Shown here one piece after another: positions 1 to 6,351 of a stretch of 6,916 nt of DNA. Position 1 is the stretch's first letter. Every line of letters starts with the position of its first letter. The DNA comes from Leptofilum sp050292445 (GTDB taxonomy: Bacteria > Chloroflexota > Anaerolineae > Promineifilales > Promineifilaceae). The DNA is taken from assembly GCA_050292445.1 (NCBI GenBank), contig JBNKLQ010000305.1, positions 1 to 6,916 of the forward strand, written 5' to 3'. Under the pieces are notes generated by a model. The model was not told where the DNA came from. It worked only from the letters and a program-made list of their open reading frames with translations, and ran no database searches. The position numbers and the translations under genes were made by a program.

Positions 1-50
1 GTTTTGAACTCAAGGTCAGCTTGTTTATTTTGGCCATGAGCTTCGGCCAT
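1..50 (-). CDS. Start of a gene running off the left edge, possibly a type I restriction methylase subunit
   Basis: Only the first 16 codons are visible, beginning with ATG at 50-48 and reading MAEAHGQNKQADLEFK. The ATG lies 22 bases after the stop of the HEPN-like gene on the same strand, so the two could be co-transcribed. Many HsdM proteins begin with a short polar stretch followed by a 'ADLGFE..LW' type motif that leads into the N-terminal helical domain. The ADLEF here fits that pattern, and HEPN-like genes often sit beside restriction-modification genes. This is inference from very few residues. No convincing ribosome binding site is seen before the ATG (the bases just upstream read ACCTTAAAAAC), so the start, or even the gene, could be wrong. 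Confidence 0.3.
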   Translation of the reverse strand, partial: MAEAHGQNKQADLEFK

Positions 51-72
51 GTTTTTAAGGTAGCAACTTAGG

Positions 73-570
73 TTAATTAAGCATCTGGGAAATTGACATC
101 GAGCCATTCAAACTGGCATAAAGTTCAGGCTTCTTAGAGTAGATTCGCGAAATTAATTCACTCATGAAAGTGTCAAATTCGCTGAACATACTCAAGAAAA
201 TTCCTTTTGCAAGTACGTGTTTAAATTCTGATCTTTGGGATTTTTCAAGTCTGCGCATGGTAGAATAAACCTTATGAAAACCTTTGACTTGCTGTATGGG
301 AGAAGAATTTTCTAGCTGCTTGTCCCCCTCTAATAAATCCTTTAACAATGTTTCCATAATGCTCTGTCGATAATCATAAGCCATTGGAATAAAAGCTTGG
401 GCGCAAAATCGAACATCTTCCATACGCTGTATGAAAGTATCAATAACATCAGATATCAAAGTGTCACCGACGGAATCATCTTCTGGAGTAGATGGAAATT
501 CTATACCTACCCTTTTTAATAAAGATTCATTAAAAACGATTTCAAAAGATTCAGGAATATTGTCTGGCAT
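73..570 (-). CDS. HEPN-like hypothetical protein, probably C-terminally truncated
   Basis: The gene encodes 165 residues from ATG 570-568 to TAA 75-73. A clear GGAGG four bases before the ATG supports this start. The protein is soluble and mostly helical in appearance, with no signal peptide or membrane segment. The C-terminal part (residues about 120-164: FLSMFSEFDTFMSELISRIY, then KKPEL and SISQML) resembles the central part of a HEPN-like family (MAE_28990/RiboL-PSP-like) that usually continues with a 'FGSIE' stretch and an RNxxxH nuclease motif. Here the chain ends just before that point, and none of the three minus-strand frames in 1-75 restores the missing part. The gene is clearly AT-richer than its right-hand neighbours, which suggests transfer. 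Function cannot be assigned: if the assignment is right, the putative RNase motif is lost. The family call is from memory of the motif pattern and is moderate to weak; the open reading frame itself is well supported. Confidence 0.65.
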   Translation of the reverse strand: MPDNIPESFEIVFNESLLKRVGIEFPSTPEDDSVGDTLISDVIDTFIQRMEDVRFCAQAFIPMAYDYRQSIMETLLKDLLEGDKQLENSSPIQQVKGFHKVYSTMRRLEKSQRSEFKHVLAKGIFLSMFSEFDTFMSELISRIYSKKPELYASLNGSMSISQMLN

Positions 571-574
571 TTTG

Positions 575-579
575 CCTCC
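575..579 (-). promoter_or_regulatory. Ribosome binding site of the HEPN-like gene
   Basis: On the minus strand GGAGG is followed by CAAA and the ATG at 570. This fixes the start of the 165-residue gene. The AT-rich stretch 580-740 must hold its promoter, but I see no hexamer pair good enough to name. Confidence 0.7.
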
Positions 580-776
580 AAGTTTCAGTAAATACTATTT
601 TTCTTCGCAAAAATGGCTTTTTTATAACTGGCGAAAACTATCATCTCTATTTTATCACAACCTCTTTTTACAGCTAAAGTATAGGCTTTAATGCCCTATA
701 TTTGCTGACTAAAACAATCGAGCCCCACATATAGAACTTTTTTATCTTTTTGCCGTATTATCCCTTGAAACCAATT

Positions 777-806
777 TTGTTTTTTCCAATTTCACACTTT
801 TATGAT
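777..806 (+). promoter_or_regulatory. Candidate sigma70-type promoter of the SPFH gene
   Basis: TTGTTT (777-782) and TATGAT (801-806) are separated by 18 bases. The -10 is good (5 of 6) and the -35 is weak (3 of 6). Transcription would start near 813, leaving a leader of about 45 bases. The last two bases of the -10 overlap the left arm of the hairpin at 805-829. Confidence 0.35.
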
Positions 807-829
807 CTTCGCGCCTACGGGCGCAAGAT
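805..829 (+). promoter_or_regulatory. Hairpin with a UACG tetraloop ahead of the SPFH gene
   Basis: ATCTT (805-809), one bulged C, then GCGCC (811-815) pair with GGCGC (820-824) and AAGAT (825-829), giving ten base pairs around the loop TACG. As RNA the closing pair and loop read C(UACG)G, a member of the very stable UNCG class. No T-tract follows in either direction, so it is not an ordinary terminator. It could be an mRNA-protecting leader structure if transcription starts upstream, or a DNA operator overlapping the -10. Confidence 0.5.
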
Positions 830-840
830 GGGCGTAGGAT
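819..840 (+). repeat. Two tandem 11-bp imperfect repeats in the SPFH leader
   Basis: GGGCGCAAGAT (819-829) is followed directly by GGGCGTAGGAT (830-840), matching at 9 of 11 positions, and then by a further GGG. The spacing of one helical turn would suit tandem protein binding, but the first copy also forms part of the hairpin, so the two signals are not independent. Confidence 0.4.
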
Positions 841-848
841 GGGTACAC

Positions 849-853
849 AGGAG
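849..853 (+). promoter_or_regulatory. Ribosome binding site of the SPFH gene
   Basis: AGGAG lies five bases before the ATG at 859, and an in-frame TAG at 835-837 blocks any longer start. Together these fix the start codon. Confidence 0.75.
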
Positions 854-858
854 ATACG

Positions 859-3039
859 ATGACTCAGCAACAACCCCAACCAACGGTAGAGGAAACCCGT
901 CAGTCCACTCAAACAAAAACGCGGCGGTTGCCCGACGTGGCCACGGCCGAACGCGCTCTCAGCGACGTGAACACCAGCGTCGCCGTTTTGCGCACCGAAG
1001 CGGACCGGGCGCGTGGCCTGTTTGGCTTTGGCCGCCGCATTTTGGTGCCTCCGGATGAAATTCACGTGGTGGTTGGCGACGGCCGTCACAGCCTGACCCT
1101 CTCTAACGAACGCAAAGTGTTCGGCCAATCCGCCGATCGCCCTGCCAAATATTGGCTCAACCCAATCACCCAGGTGATCAAGCTCAAAACCATCAGCTTC
1201 ACCGTGCCGATTCATGGCACAAACGATGGTGGTGTCGAGGCATTGGACAGCAGCAAAGTCAGCTTCCGGCTGTGGGCCCACGCTGTGGCCAAGCTCAACC
1301 CGGACAAGGCGGAAATTGCCGCCCAGCGTGTCGGTCTGGACACAAATGGCCTCATCTACACCATCACCAAGGTTGGCACGGCCGAATTGGTTGCCGCCGC
1401 CGCCACAATGAGCCTGGAAGAGATTATCGCCAACCGGCAGGAATTGGCCGCGATCGCGTTCCCCAAGGTAAACCAGATTTTGTCCGAGCTGGGTTACGAC
1501 CTGGCGCTGCTCACCATCACCAGCCTGGACGGCGTTGCCTACACGAAGCTCATTGAGCAGGCCGAATCCCGCATCTCCAAAGAGACGGGCATTGCTACCA
1601 ACAAAGAGCAGCTCGCCGAGCTAACCGACATGCAGGCCCGCGAGCAGGAAGAGGCCGAAATTCGCGCCCAAACCGAGAAAAAGCTGGCCGCCGAGCGGCT
1701 AGACGCCCAACGCGAGGTCGAAACAGCTACCATCAGCCAGCAAGAAGCGCTGGACGTGCGTCGCCACGAGATGCGCATTTTGCAGATTAGCCGTGAGAAA
1801 ACGGCCGCTTCTGCTGCTAACGAAACTGAAATGGCCAAAGTGGCACTCAGCCAGCAGCTGGGCGAAGCGGAAGCCGAGAAAGCAGCCCATCTGGCCCAAA
1901 TCGAAGCGGAACGGCAGGCTAAGCTGCGTGCCATCCAGCAAAAGCGGGAAGCGGAGATTAACCTGGCCAAAACCGAAGCGGAAGCGGCTCGATTGGCCGT
2001 GGCTCAGGCCAAAGAGATCACACGGATGGCTGAACTCACAGAAGCCGAAGCGTCTCGTCTGCGCCGCGAAGAGCTGGCTGAGGCGGAACGTGCCCGCGAG
2101 ATTGCCTTGGTGGAGGCCAACAAAGAAGCCGAATCACTCAAGCTGGCTGCTGAAGCGGAAGCCCGCGCCGTGCAAATCAAAGTCGATGTGGAAACACAGT
2201 CTGAACTGGTGCGTGCCGAAGCGGAAGCCACCGCTACGGAAAAGCGTGCCCACGCCGCCAAAGTCCGGGCTGAAGCGACCAAAGCAGAAACGGCCGCAGC
2301 CGGTCTGGCCGAAGCCGAAGTAGACGCCGCCCGCGTGCAGGTTGCTGAGAAGCAGGTGTCCGTCACCCGCGCCGAAGGTCTGGCGCAGGCAGAGGTAGCT
2401 CAGGCCCAGGCCAAGGCGGAAGCTGACAAATTGCAGCGGCTCAAAACGGTAGAAATCGAGGCGCAGGAGAAATTGGCCACACTGTACGGCGAAGCACCCG
2501 TATTGGTCGATCTGGAACGGCTGCGCTTGCAGCTGACACACCAGGAACGCATCGCCACGATTCAGGCCGAAACGTCGCTCAAAGCGTTTGAAGCTATCGC
2601 CCCCAGTTTGAAGGTTCATATCTTTGGCAACGGCGGGCAAACGGGCCAGATTTTGGCCAACGTGATGGCCCTTTCACACGGACTAACACAGGTGGGCGAG
2701 GAAGTGCCACTGGTCGGCCGGATGCTGAATCCAGGCGAGAACGGGGTTGGCGAACCGTTGGTTTTGGCCAACTGGCTGCCCAAGCTCAGCCAATTTGGTC
2801 CGTACCTGCAACAGGTGCTAGCGGAACTGAATCCACGGATGCTGTCTAGCCTGAAGGTGGCCGACGTGGTGGAGCGGCTGGGGCCAGTGGTAGCTGGTGA
2901 GGAGTCATTGACACAGGCGCTAGGAAGCTTGAAGGCCGATGCCTCATTCCGTGTCATTGGCGATATGCCGGTGAGCCCGCTGCTGCGGCTGCTGGGCTTG
3001 GAACAAGGCGAAGTGGTGGAAGAAATTCCAGTTGGCTAA
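859..3039 (+). CDS. Flotillin-like SPFH/Band 7 protein with a long coiled coil
   Basis: The protein has 726 residues. Residues 1-50 are polar and Gln/Thr-rich. The SPFH domain spans about 57-240: it opens with RRILVPPDEIHVVVGDG, continues through AKYWLNPITQVIKLKTISF, and carries the MSLEEIIANRQELA segment typical of the helical part of this fold. Residues about 245-545 are a nearly unbroken Ala/Glu/Lys/Arg-rich coiled coil with flotillin-like 'AEAEA' repeats. A different C-terminal region (about 545-726) contains IAPSLKVHIFGNGG and several Leu/Pro-rich helices that I do not recognise. Family members form membrane-associated oligomeric cages or scaffolds. This one has no signal peptide, no transmembrane segment and no cysteine for acylation, so it may be cytosolic or attach through the SPFH face. 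There is no NfeD-type partner next to it. It appears monocistronic, with its own leader and a terminator. The fold is confident; the cellular role is unknown. Confidence 0.9.
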   Translation: MTQQQPQPTVEETRQSTQTKTRRLPDVATAERALSDVNTSVAVLRTEADRARGLFGFGRRILVPPDEIHVVVGDGRHSLTLSNERKVFGQSADRPAKYWLNPITQVIKLKTISFTVPIHGTNDGGVEALDSSKVSFRLWAHAVAKLNPDKAEIAAQRVGLDTNGLIYTITKVGTAELVAAAATMSLEEIIANRQELAAIAFPKVNQILSELGYDLALLTITSLDGVAYTKLIEQAESRISKETGIATNKEQLAELTDMQAREQEEAEIRAQTEKKLAAERLDAQREVETATISQQEALDVRRHEMRILQISREKTAASAANETEMAKVALSQQLGEAEAEKAAHLAQIEAERQAKLRAIQQKREAEINLAKTEAEAARLAVAQAKEITRMAELTEAEASRLRREELAEAERAREIALVEANKEAESLKLAAEAEARAVQIKVDVETQSELVRAEAEATATEKRAHAAKVRAEATKAETAAAGLAEAEVDAARVQVAEKQVSVTRAEGLAQAEVAQAQAKAEADKLQRLKTVEIEAQEKLATLYGEAPVLVDLERLRLQLTHQERIATIQAETSLKAFEAIAPSLKVHIFGNGGQTGQILANVMALSHGLTQVGEEVPLVGRMLNPGENGVGEPLVLANWLPKLSQFGPYLQQVLAELNPRMLSSLKVADVVERLGPVVAGEESLTQALGSLKADASFRVIGDMPVSPLLRLLGLEQGEVVEEIPVG

Positions 3040-3058
3040 TCTAATTCGCTAAAAATTT

Positions 3059-3124
3059 AACCGCAGAGTGCGCGGAGGATGCTGAGAATTTTTTGGCAAG
3101 CGCTGTACACTCTGCGGTTTTTTT
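3059..3124 (+). terminator. Rho-independent-like terminator after the SPFH gene, built from an intergenic repeat
   Basis: AACCGCAGAGTG (3059-3070) pairs perfectly over 12 bp with CACTCTGCGGTT (3108-3119), and the strand continues as a run of seven Ts (3118-3124). The loop is long (37 bases) but may be shortened by GCGC/GCGC pairing inside it. AAAAATTT at 3051-3058 gives a T-rich tract on the other strand, so termination could be bidirectional. The left arm belongs to a CGCAGAG-type dispersed repeat with an inverted copy at 6201-6224. Confidence 0.75.
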
Positions 3125-3173
3125 GTTTGTGACATGCCCGCCTGCGCGTGTATCCATTTTTAGAATGAAATCC

Positions 3174-3200
3174 GTAGGTCGGATTGGCAATCCGACTTAC
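3174..3200. repeat. Palindromic repeat GTAGGTCGGATT-ggc-AATCCGACTTAC
   Basis: Two 12-base arms separated by GGC are complementary at 11 positions, and the twelfth would be a G-U pair in RNA. I recall closely similar GTAGGTCGGATT.../...AATCCGACTTAC elements scattered between genes in many bacterial genomes, so this is probably one copy of a REP-like or MITE-like dispersed repeat. It lies just beyond the stop of the gene relic at 3337-3203. Confidence 0.7.
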
Positions 3201-3202
3201 AT

Positions 3203-3337
3203 TTACTCAAAGTAGGGCCATTCGATGTCGTCCAGGCAGTTGGTGCTGGGCGACTGGTCTAGATTGGCCAGGAAGTCATCAGCGATGGTGATGGTACATT
3301 CCACGCTGCTGAGCAGGGAGTGGCCAAAGGGAGAGCC
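3203..3337 (-). pseudogene. C-terminal relic of an unidentified protein gene
   Basis: The minus strand reads 44 codons from GGC (3337-3335) to TAA (3205-3203), starting GSPFGHSLLSSVECTITIAD and ending CLDDIEWPYFE. Codon third positions are mostly G or C, as in the real genes of the window, and the residue mix looks like genuine protein. There is no start codon or ribosome binding site, and an in-frame TAA (3340-3338) sits immediately upstream, so it looks like the tail of a decayed or deleted gene. I do not recognise the family. A chance open frame is possible but less likely given the codon bias. Confidence 0.45.
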
Positions 3338-3410
3338 TTAGGTATTTTGGCTACCGTAAATTGAGACGAGTTGCTCTGAGGGACTGTACAACCTCAAAGC
3401 GGTTTTCCCG

Positions 3411-3416
3411 TATAAT
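3411..3416 (+). promoter_or_regulatory. -10 element of a probable leaderless promoter for the LAL gene
   Basis: A perfect TATAAT ends six bases before the ATG at 3423, so initiation at the usual distance falls on or within a base of the start codon. No Shine-Dalgarno sequence is present upstream. No good -35 is found: TGTACA (3385-3390) is four of six but 20 bases away, so an activator may be needed. Confidence 0.65.
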
Positions 3417-3428
3417 GGGCATATGCCC
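3417..3428. promoter_or_regulatory. Perfect 12-bp palindrome over the LAL start codon, candidate operator
   Basis: GGGCATATGCCC is a perfect 12-bp palindrome beginning right after the TATAAT and covering the ATG and the predicted transcription start. With no loop it cannot form a useful RNA hairpin, so if functional it is a DNA site. A natural candidate binder is the LuxR-type domain of the gene itself, giving autorepression. It could also be coincidence. Confidence 0.4.
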
Positions 3429-6104
3429 GACTCCTTGCTTAAAACGAAGCTATATGCCCCCCAAAAACGGCCGTATCTTGTCCCACGGCCACGCCTGATT
3501 GAACGGTTGAATCAAGGGCTTCATCTTGGGCACAAACTCACCCTCATCTCTGCCCCGGCTGGATTCGGCAAGACGACATTGGTCAGCGAGTGGCTTCAAG
3601 ATTTGGACCAGGCAGCGTCCCCCATCGCTATCGCCTGGCTGTCATTAGATAATGAAGACAACGACCCTACCCGCTTTCTGGCCTACTTCATCGCGGCTTT
3701 ACAAACAATTGTGCCCAATCTTGGCGAAGGAGTGTTGGCCGCGCTGCAATCTCCCCAACCGCCACCCATCGACTCAATACTGACCAACCTGCTCAATGAA
3801 ATTGCGGCTGTGCCAGATAATGTTGTCCTTGTTCTGGACGATTACCATCTCATTGAAGCGAACCCAATTGACAAGGCGCTCGCCTTTCTGCTGCAACACT
3901 TGCCGCCGCAAAAGCACCTGGTTATCACCACCCGCGAGGACCCAAACCTCCCTCTGGCCCGATTCCGCGCCCGCAACCAGCTCACCGAACTGCGTGCCAC
4001 TGATTTGCGATTTGCTTTGGCAGAAACGGCCGTATTTCTCAACCAGGTAATGGATCTGAACCTTTCCAGGGATGATATTGACGCTCTGGAAACCCGCACC
4101 GAAGGCTGGATTGCCGGTTTACAATTGGCGGCCCTCGCGCTGCAAGGACACCTAGCTCAGCAAGAAACGGCGCCCAGGCAACGTCACAAAGAGGCTGCCA
4201 GCTTCATCCAATCTTTCACCGGCAGCCACCATTTTGTGCTGGACTATCTGGTAGAAGAAGTTCTACACCAACTGCCCGCAAGTATTCAAAACTTTTTGCT
4301 GCGCACGTCTATCCTGGAGCGCATGTGTGGCCCTCTTTGCGATGCAGTTGTAGAGACAGAGGGGAATGCGGAAAGCAGCAGCCAGGAAATTTTGGAATAT
4401 CTGGAACAAGCCAACCTGTTCATCGTGCCCTTAGACAACGAGCGGCGCTGGTACCGCTACCACCATCTCTTTGCTGAGCTGCTGCGGCAGCGCGTGCAGC
4501 AAAGGGAAAAGGTGAACGACTTACACATACGTGCCAGCCAATGGTACGAGGAAAACGATCTAGAGATTGAGGCGTTTCAGCATGCGGCGGCGGCTAACGA
4601 CATTAAACGGGCGGAGCGCCTGATTGCGGGCAAGGGAATGCCGCTGCACTTTCGCGGGGCAATTACCCCTGTATTGAAGTGGCTGGCCTCACTGCCAACG
4701 GCCGTATTAAACACCAGACCCTCCTTGTGGGTCACTTATGCCTCGGCCCTGTCGATGACTGGCCAGGGAACGGCGACTGAAGAAAAGCTACAGGCAGCGG
4801 AAAAGGCACTGCAAGATGCAGAAGAAACGGATCAGACTCGCAATCTTATCGGTCATATCGCCGCCATACGCGCCTTGCTGGCCGCCAGTCAGTACGATAC
4901 AGAAACCATCATCAGCCAATCAGAACGCGCTTTAGAATATTTACATCCTAACAATTTGCCTGTGCGCACGGCCACAACCTGGAAGCTGGGGCTGGCCTAT
5001 CAGTATGAGGGAAATCGGGCTGCGGCCCGACAAGCGTTTGGGGAAGCCATCGCTAGCAGCCAGGCAACCGGAAACCTCATCATCAATGTAGCCGCCACCA
5101 GCGGCCTGGGCAACATACAAGAGGTAGATAATCAACTCCACCAAGCGGCCGAAAGCTACCGACGCGTCCTGCAACTGGTCGGGGCTACTGCACAGCATAC
5201 GACCGTGGAGGCACATCGAGGTCTGGCCCGCATTCAGTACCAATGGAATGATCTGGATGCCGCCCAGGAACACGGGCAGAAAAGCGCCCAACTGGCACAG
5301 CAGTTCGAGAAAAGCGATACCTTTGTCGCCTGTAAACTATTTCTGGCTCGTCTGAAATTAGTCCAAGGTGACGTAGCCGGGGCAACCGCACAATTAGCCG
5401 AGTCTGCACAAGCAGCACGTCAGCATAACTTTGTGCGCGAATTATTGGAGATTACGGCCGTACAAATCGTTGCCTTGCTGCGGCAGGGAGATGTGGCAAC
5501 AGCAGCCGACCTGGCTCAGACACATGACCTGCCGCTCAGCCAGGTGCGGGTGCATCTGGCTCAAGGGGAACCAGCTAAAGCGTTGGCGCTGCTGGTACCG
5601 GTACGTCAGCAGGCCGAGGCCAGAAAGTGGCCAGACGAACAGCTTAAGGTGATGGTTCTGCAAGCATTGGCTCTCCAGGCGCAGGGTGAAACAGATCAGG
5701 TCATGCAGCTTTTGGGTGACGCGTTGGCGCTGGCCGAACCGGGCGGCTTCATTCGCCTGTTTGTAGATGAAGGACAGCCGATGGCGCAGCTATTGTCTAC
5801 AGCTTCTGCTCAAGGGATAAGGCCATCATACACGGAAAAGCTGTTGGCCGCATTCAAAGATGAGGAGAAAAACCAACCAGTCTCTCCGCCTGCCCAACCT
5901 CTCATTGAACCATTGAGCGAACGCGAAATAGAGGTTCTGCAATTGGTTGCCGAAGGTCTCTCTAATCATGAAATTGGCGAGCAGCTGTATCTCGCCTTGA
6001 ACACCGTCAAAGGCCACAATCGGCGAATCTTTGCCAAGCTGCAAGTGCAAAGGCGCACGGAAGCAGTGGCGCGTGCGCGTGAACTGGGCCTGTTGTCATT
6101 GTAA
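3423..6104 (+). CDS. LAL-family (MalT-like) LuxR transcriptional regulator with STAND ATPase domain
   Basis: The protein has 893 residues, the usual LAL length. The N-terminus (LLKTKLYAPQKRPYLVPRPR) is the standard family opening and confirms the start. The STAND-type ATPase has Walker A APAGFGKTT (44-52), Walker B VVLVLDDYHL (134-143) and a sensor-like VITTRED (167-173), followed by the FRARNQLTELR segment and a winged-helix region (about 200-350, ending WYRYHHLFAELLRQ). Residues about 370-800 are helical, TPR-like repeats that would receive a ligand or protein signal. The LuxR helix-turn-helix is at about 827-891 (LSEREIEVLQLVAEGLSN, then NTVKGHNRRIF). By family knowledge, ATP and inducer binding drive assembly and DNA binding; the inducer is unknown. 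All key motifs look intact. The probable promoter is leaderless with a palindrome at the start. The 81-residue gene downstream is a likely partner or target. Confidence 0.95.
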   Translation: MPDSLLKTKLYAPQKRPYLVPRPRLIERLNQGLHLGHKLTLISAPAGFGKTTLVSEWLQDLDQAASPIAIAWLSLDNEDNDPTRFLAYFIAALQTIVPNLGEGVLAALQSPQPPPIDSILTNLLNEIAAVPDNVVLVLDDYHLIEANPIDKALAFLLQHLPPQKHLVITTREDPNLPLARFRARNQLTELRATDLRFALAETAVFLNQVMDLNLSRDDIDALETRTEGWIAGLQLAALALQGHLAQQETAPRQRHKEAASFIQSFTGSHHFVLDYLVEEVLHQLPASIQNFLLRTSILERMCGPLCDAVVETEGNAESSSQEILEYLEQANLFIVPLDNERRWYRYHHLFAELLRQRVQQREKVNDLHIRASQWYEENDLEIEAFQHAAAANDIKRAERLIAGKGMPLHFRGAITPVLKWLASLPTAVLNTRPSLWVTYASALSMTGQGTATEEKLQAAEKALQDAEETDQTRNLIGHIAAIRALLAASQYDTETIISQSERALEYLHPNNLPVRTATTWKLGLAYQYEGNRAAARQAFGEAIASSQATGNLIINVAATSGLGNIQEVDNQLHQAAESYRRVLQLVGATAQHTTVEAHRGLARIQYQWNDLDAAQEHGQKSAQLAQQFEKSDTFVACKLFLARLKLVQGDVAGATAQLAESAQAARQHNFVRELLEITAVQIVALLRQGDVATAADLAQTHDLPLSQVRVHLAQGEPAKALALLVPVRQQAEARKWPDEQLKVMVLQALALQAQGETDQVMQLLGDALALAEPGGFIRLFVDEGQPMAQLLSTASAQGIRPSYTEKLLAAFKDEEKNQPVSPPAQPLIEPLSEREIEVLQLVAEGLSNHEIGEQLYLALNTVKGHNRRIFAKLQVQRRTEAVARARELGLLSL

Positions 6105-6150
6105 CGGCCGTTTCTCCACCAATCCCAACCCATCCTGACCCATTTTCCCA

Positions 6151-6201
6151 TCGCAAAGGGCGCAAAGAACGCTAAGTTTTCTTTGTGCCTTCCCTCTGCG
6201 A
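6151..6201. repeat. CGCAAAG-type intergenic repeat with a nested hairpin
   Basis: GGCGCAAAGAA (6159-6169) pairs with TTCTTTGTGCC (6179-6189) over 11 positions with one G-U, loop of nine. Outside it TCGCAAAGGG (6151-6160) and CCCTCTGCGA (6192-6201) match at 9 of 10. The start lies 47 bases after the LAL stop, so it may protect or end that mRNA, but no T-tract follows. CGCAAAG/CGCAGAG elements of this style recur between genes in several bacterial phyla. Confidence 0.6.
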
Positions 6202-6224
6202 TCTCCGCGCTCTCTTCGGTTAAC
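6201..6224 (-). repeat. Inverted copy of the repeat at 3056-3080
   Basis: ATCTCCGCGCTCTCTTCGG followed by TTAAC closely matches the reverse complement of 3056-3080, with one missing base and about three or four substitutions. The two copies face each other across the LAL gene. Confidence 0.6.
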
Positions 6225-6299
6225 TAAAGCATCACCTCGTAAAACCCACAACAACACCCCAAACAACACTTTGGTGTCTACAAGCTAATACCACGTTGC

Positions 6300-6308
6300 T
6301 GCTATGCT
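6300..6308 (+). promoter_or_regulatory. Candidate extended -10 promoter of the 81-residue gene
   Basis: TGC followed by TATGCT fits an extended -10 (TGn plus a hexamer with four of six matches). Start would fall near 6315, leaving a leader of roughly 50 bases. No -35 of note at the right distance. The preceding stretch 6225-6299 is plain apart from an imperfect ACACC/GGTGT dyad (6254-6277). Confidence 0.35.
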
Positions 6309-6351
6309 ACTTGTATGTTGAACGAGGGCCGGTTTGGAAACGGCCGTAACC

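Larger units (their letters stand above)
3040..3422. other. 383-base intergenic region between the SPFH and LAL genes
   Basis: In order it holds the repeat-derived terminator (3059-3124), a short featureless stretch (3125-3173), the palindromic repeat (3174-3200), the minus-strand gene relic (3203-3337), and an unassigned 70 bases leading to the TATAAT at 3411. The mixture of a repeat and a gene tail suggests past deletion or rearrangement here. Confidence 0.6.
1079..6347. repeat. Iterated 8-bp palindrome ACGGCCGT (seven exact copies)
   Basis: Exact copies begin at 1079, 3467, 4026, 4698, 5454, 6104 and 6340. Most sit in the wider context AAACGGCCGTA. Four are inside the LAL gene, one in the SPFH gene, one overlaps the LAL stop codon and one is in the leader of the 81-residue gene. 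One-base variants occur at 943, 1378, 1801 and 2290. In coding copies the motif is read as T-A-V three times and as R-P in another frame, so protein sequence alone does not explain it. Confidence 0.75.

Noticed and set aside
217..234. R-x4-H (RSEFKH, residues 113-118) in the HEPN-like protein as an intact HEPN nuclease motif
   Set aside because: It lies before, not after, the segment that precedes the RNxxxH motif in the family I compare with, and lacks the usual Asn or Asp after Arg. Probably coincidence.
604..634. TTCGC/GCGAA inverted repeat and A5/T5 pairing in the AT-rich gap before the HEPN-like gene
   Set aside because: Arms are only five bases and such pairings are expected by chance in AT-rich DNA.
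742..2640. Several long open frames antisense to, or out of frame with, the SPFH gene
   Set aside because: They lack ribosome binding sites, their composition follows the GC-rich Ala/Glu codons on the other strand, and the SPFH frame explains the region fully.
859..3039. SPFH protein as a major vault protein homologue
   Set aside because: It has only an SPFH-like domain and a long helix; the N-terminal MVP repeats are missing. General flotillin-like similarity explains it better.
3842..6151. Open frames antisense to, or out of frame with, the LAL gene
   Set aside because: The LAL frame has intact family motifs from end to end; the others show no family features and no start signals.
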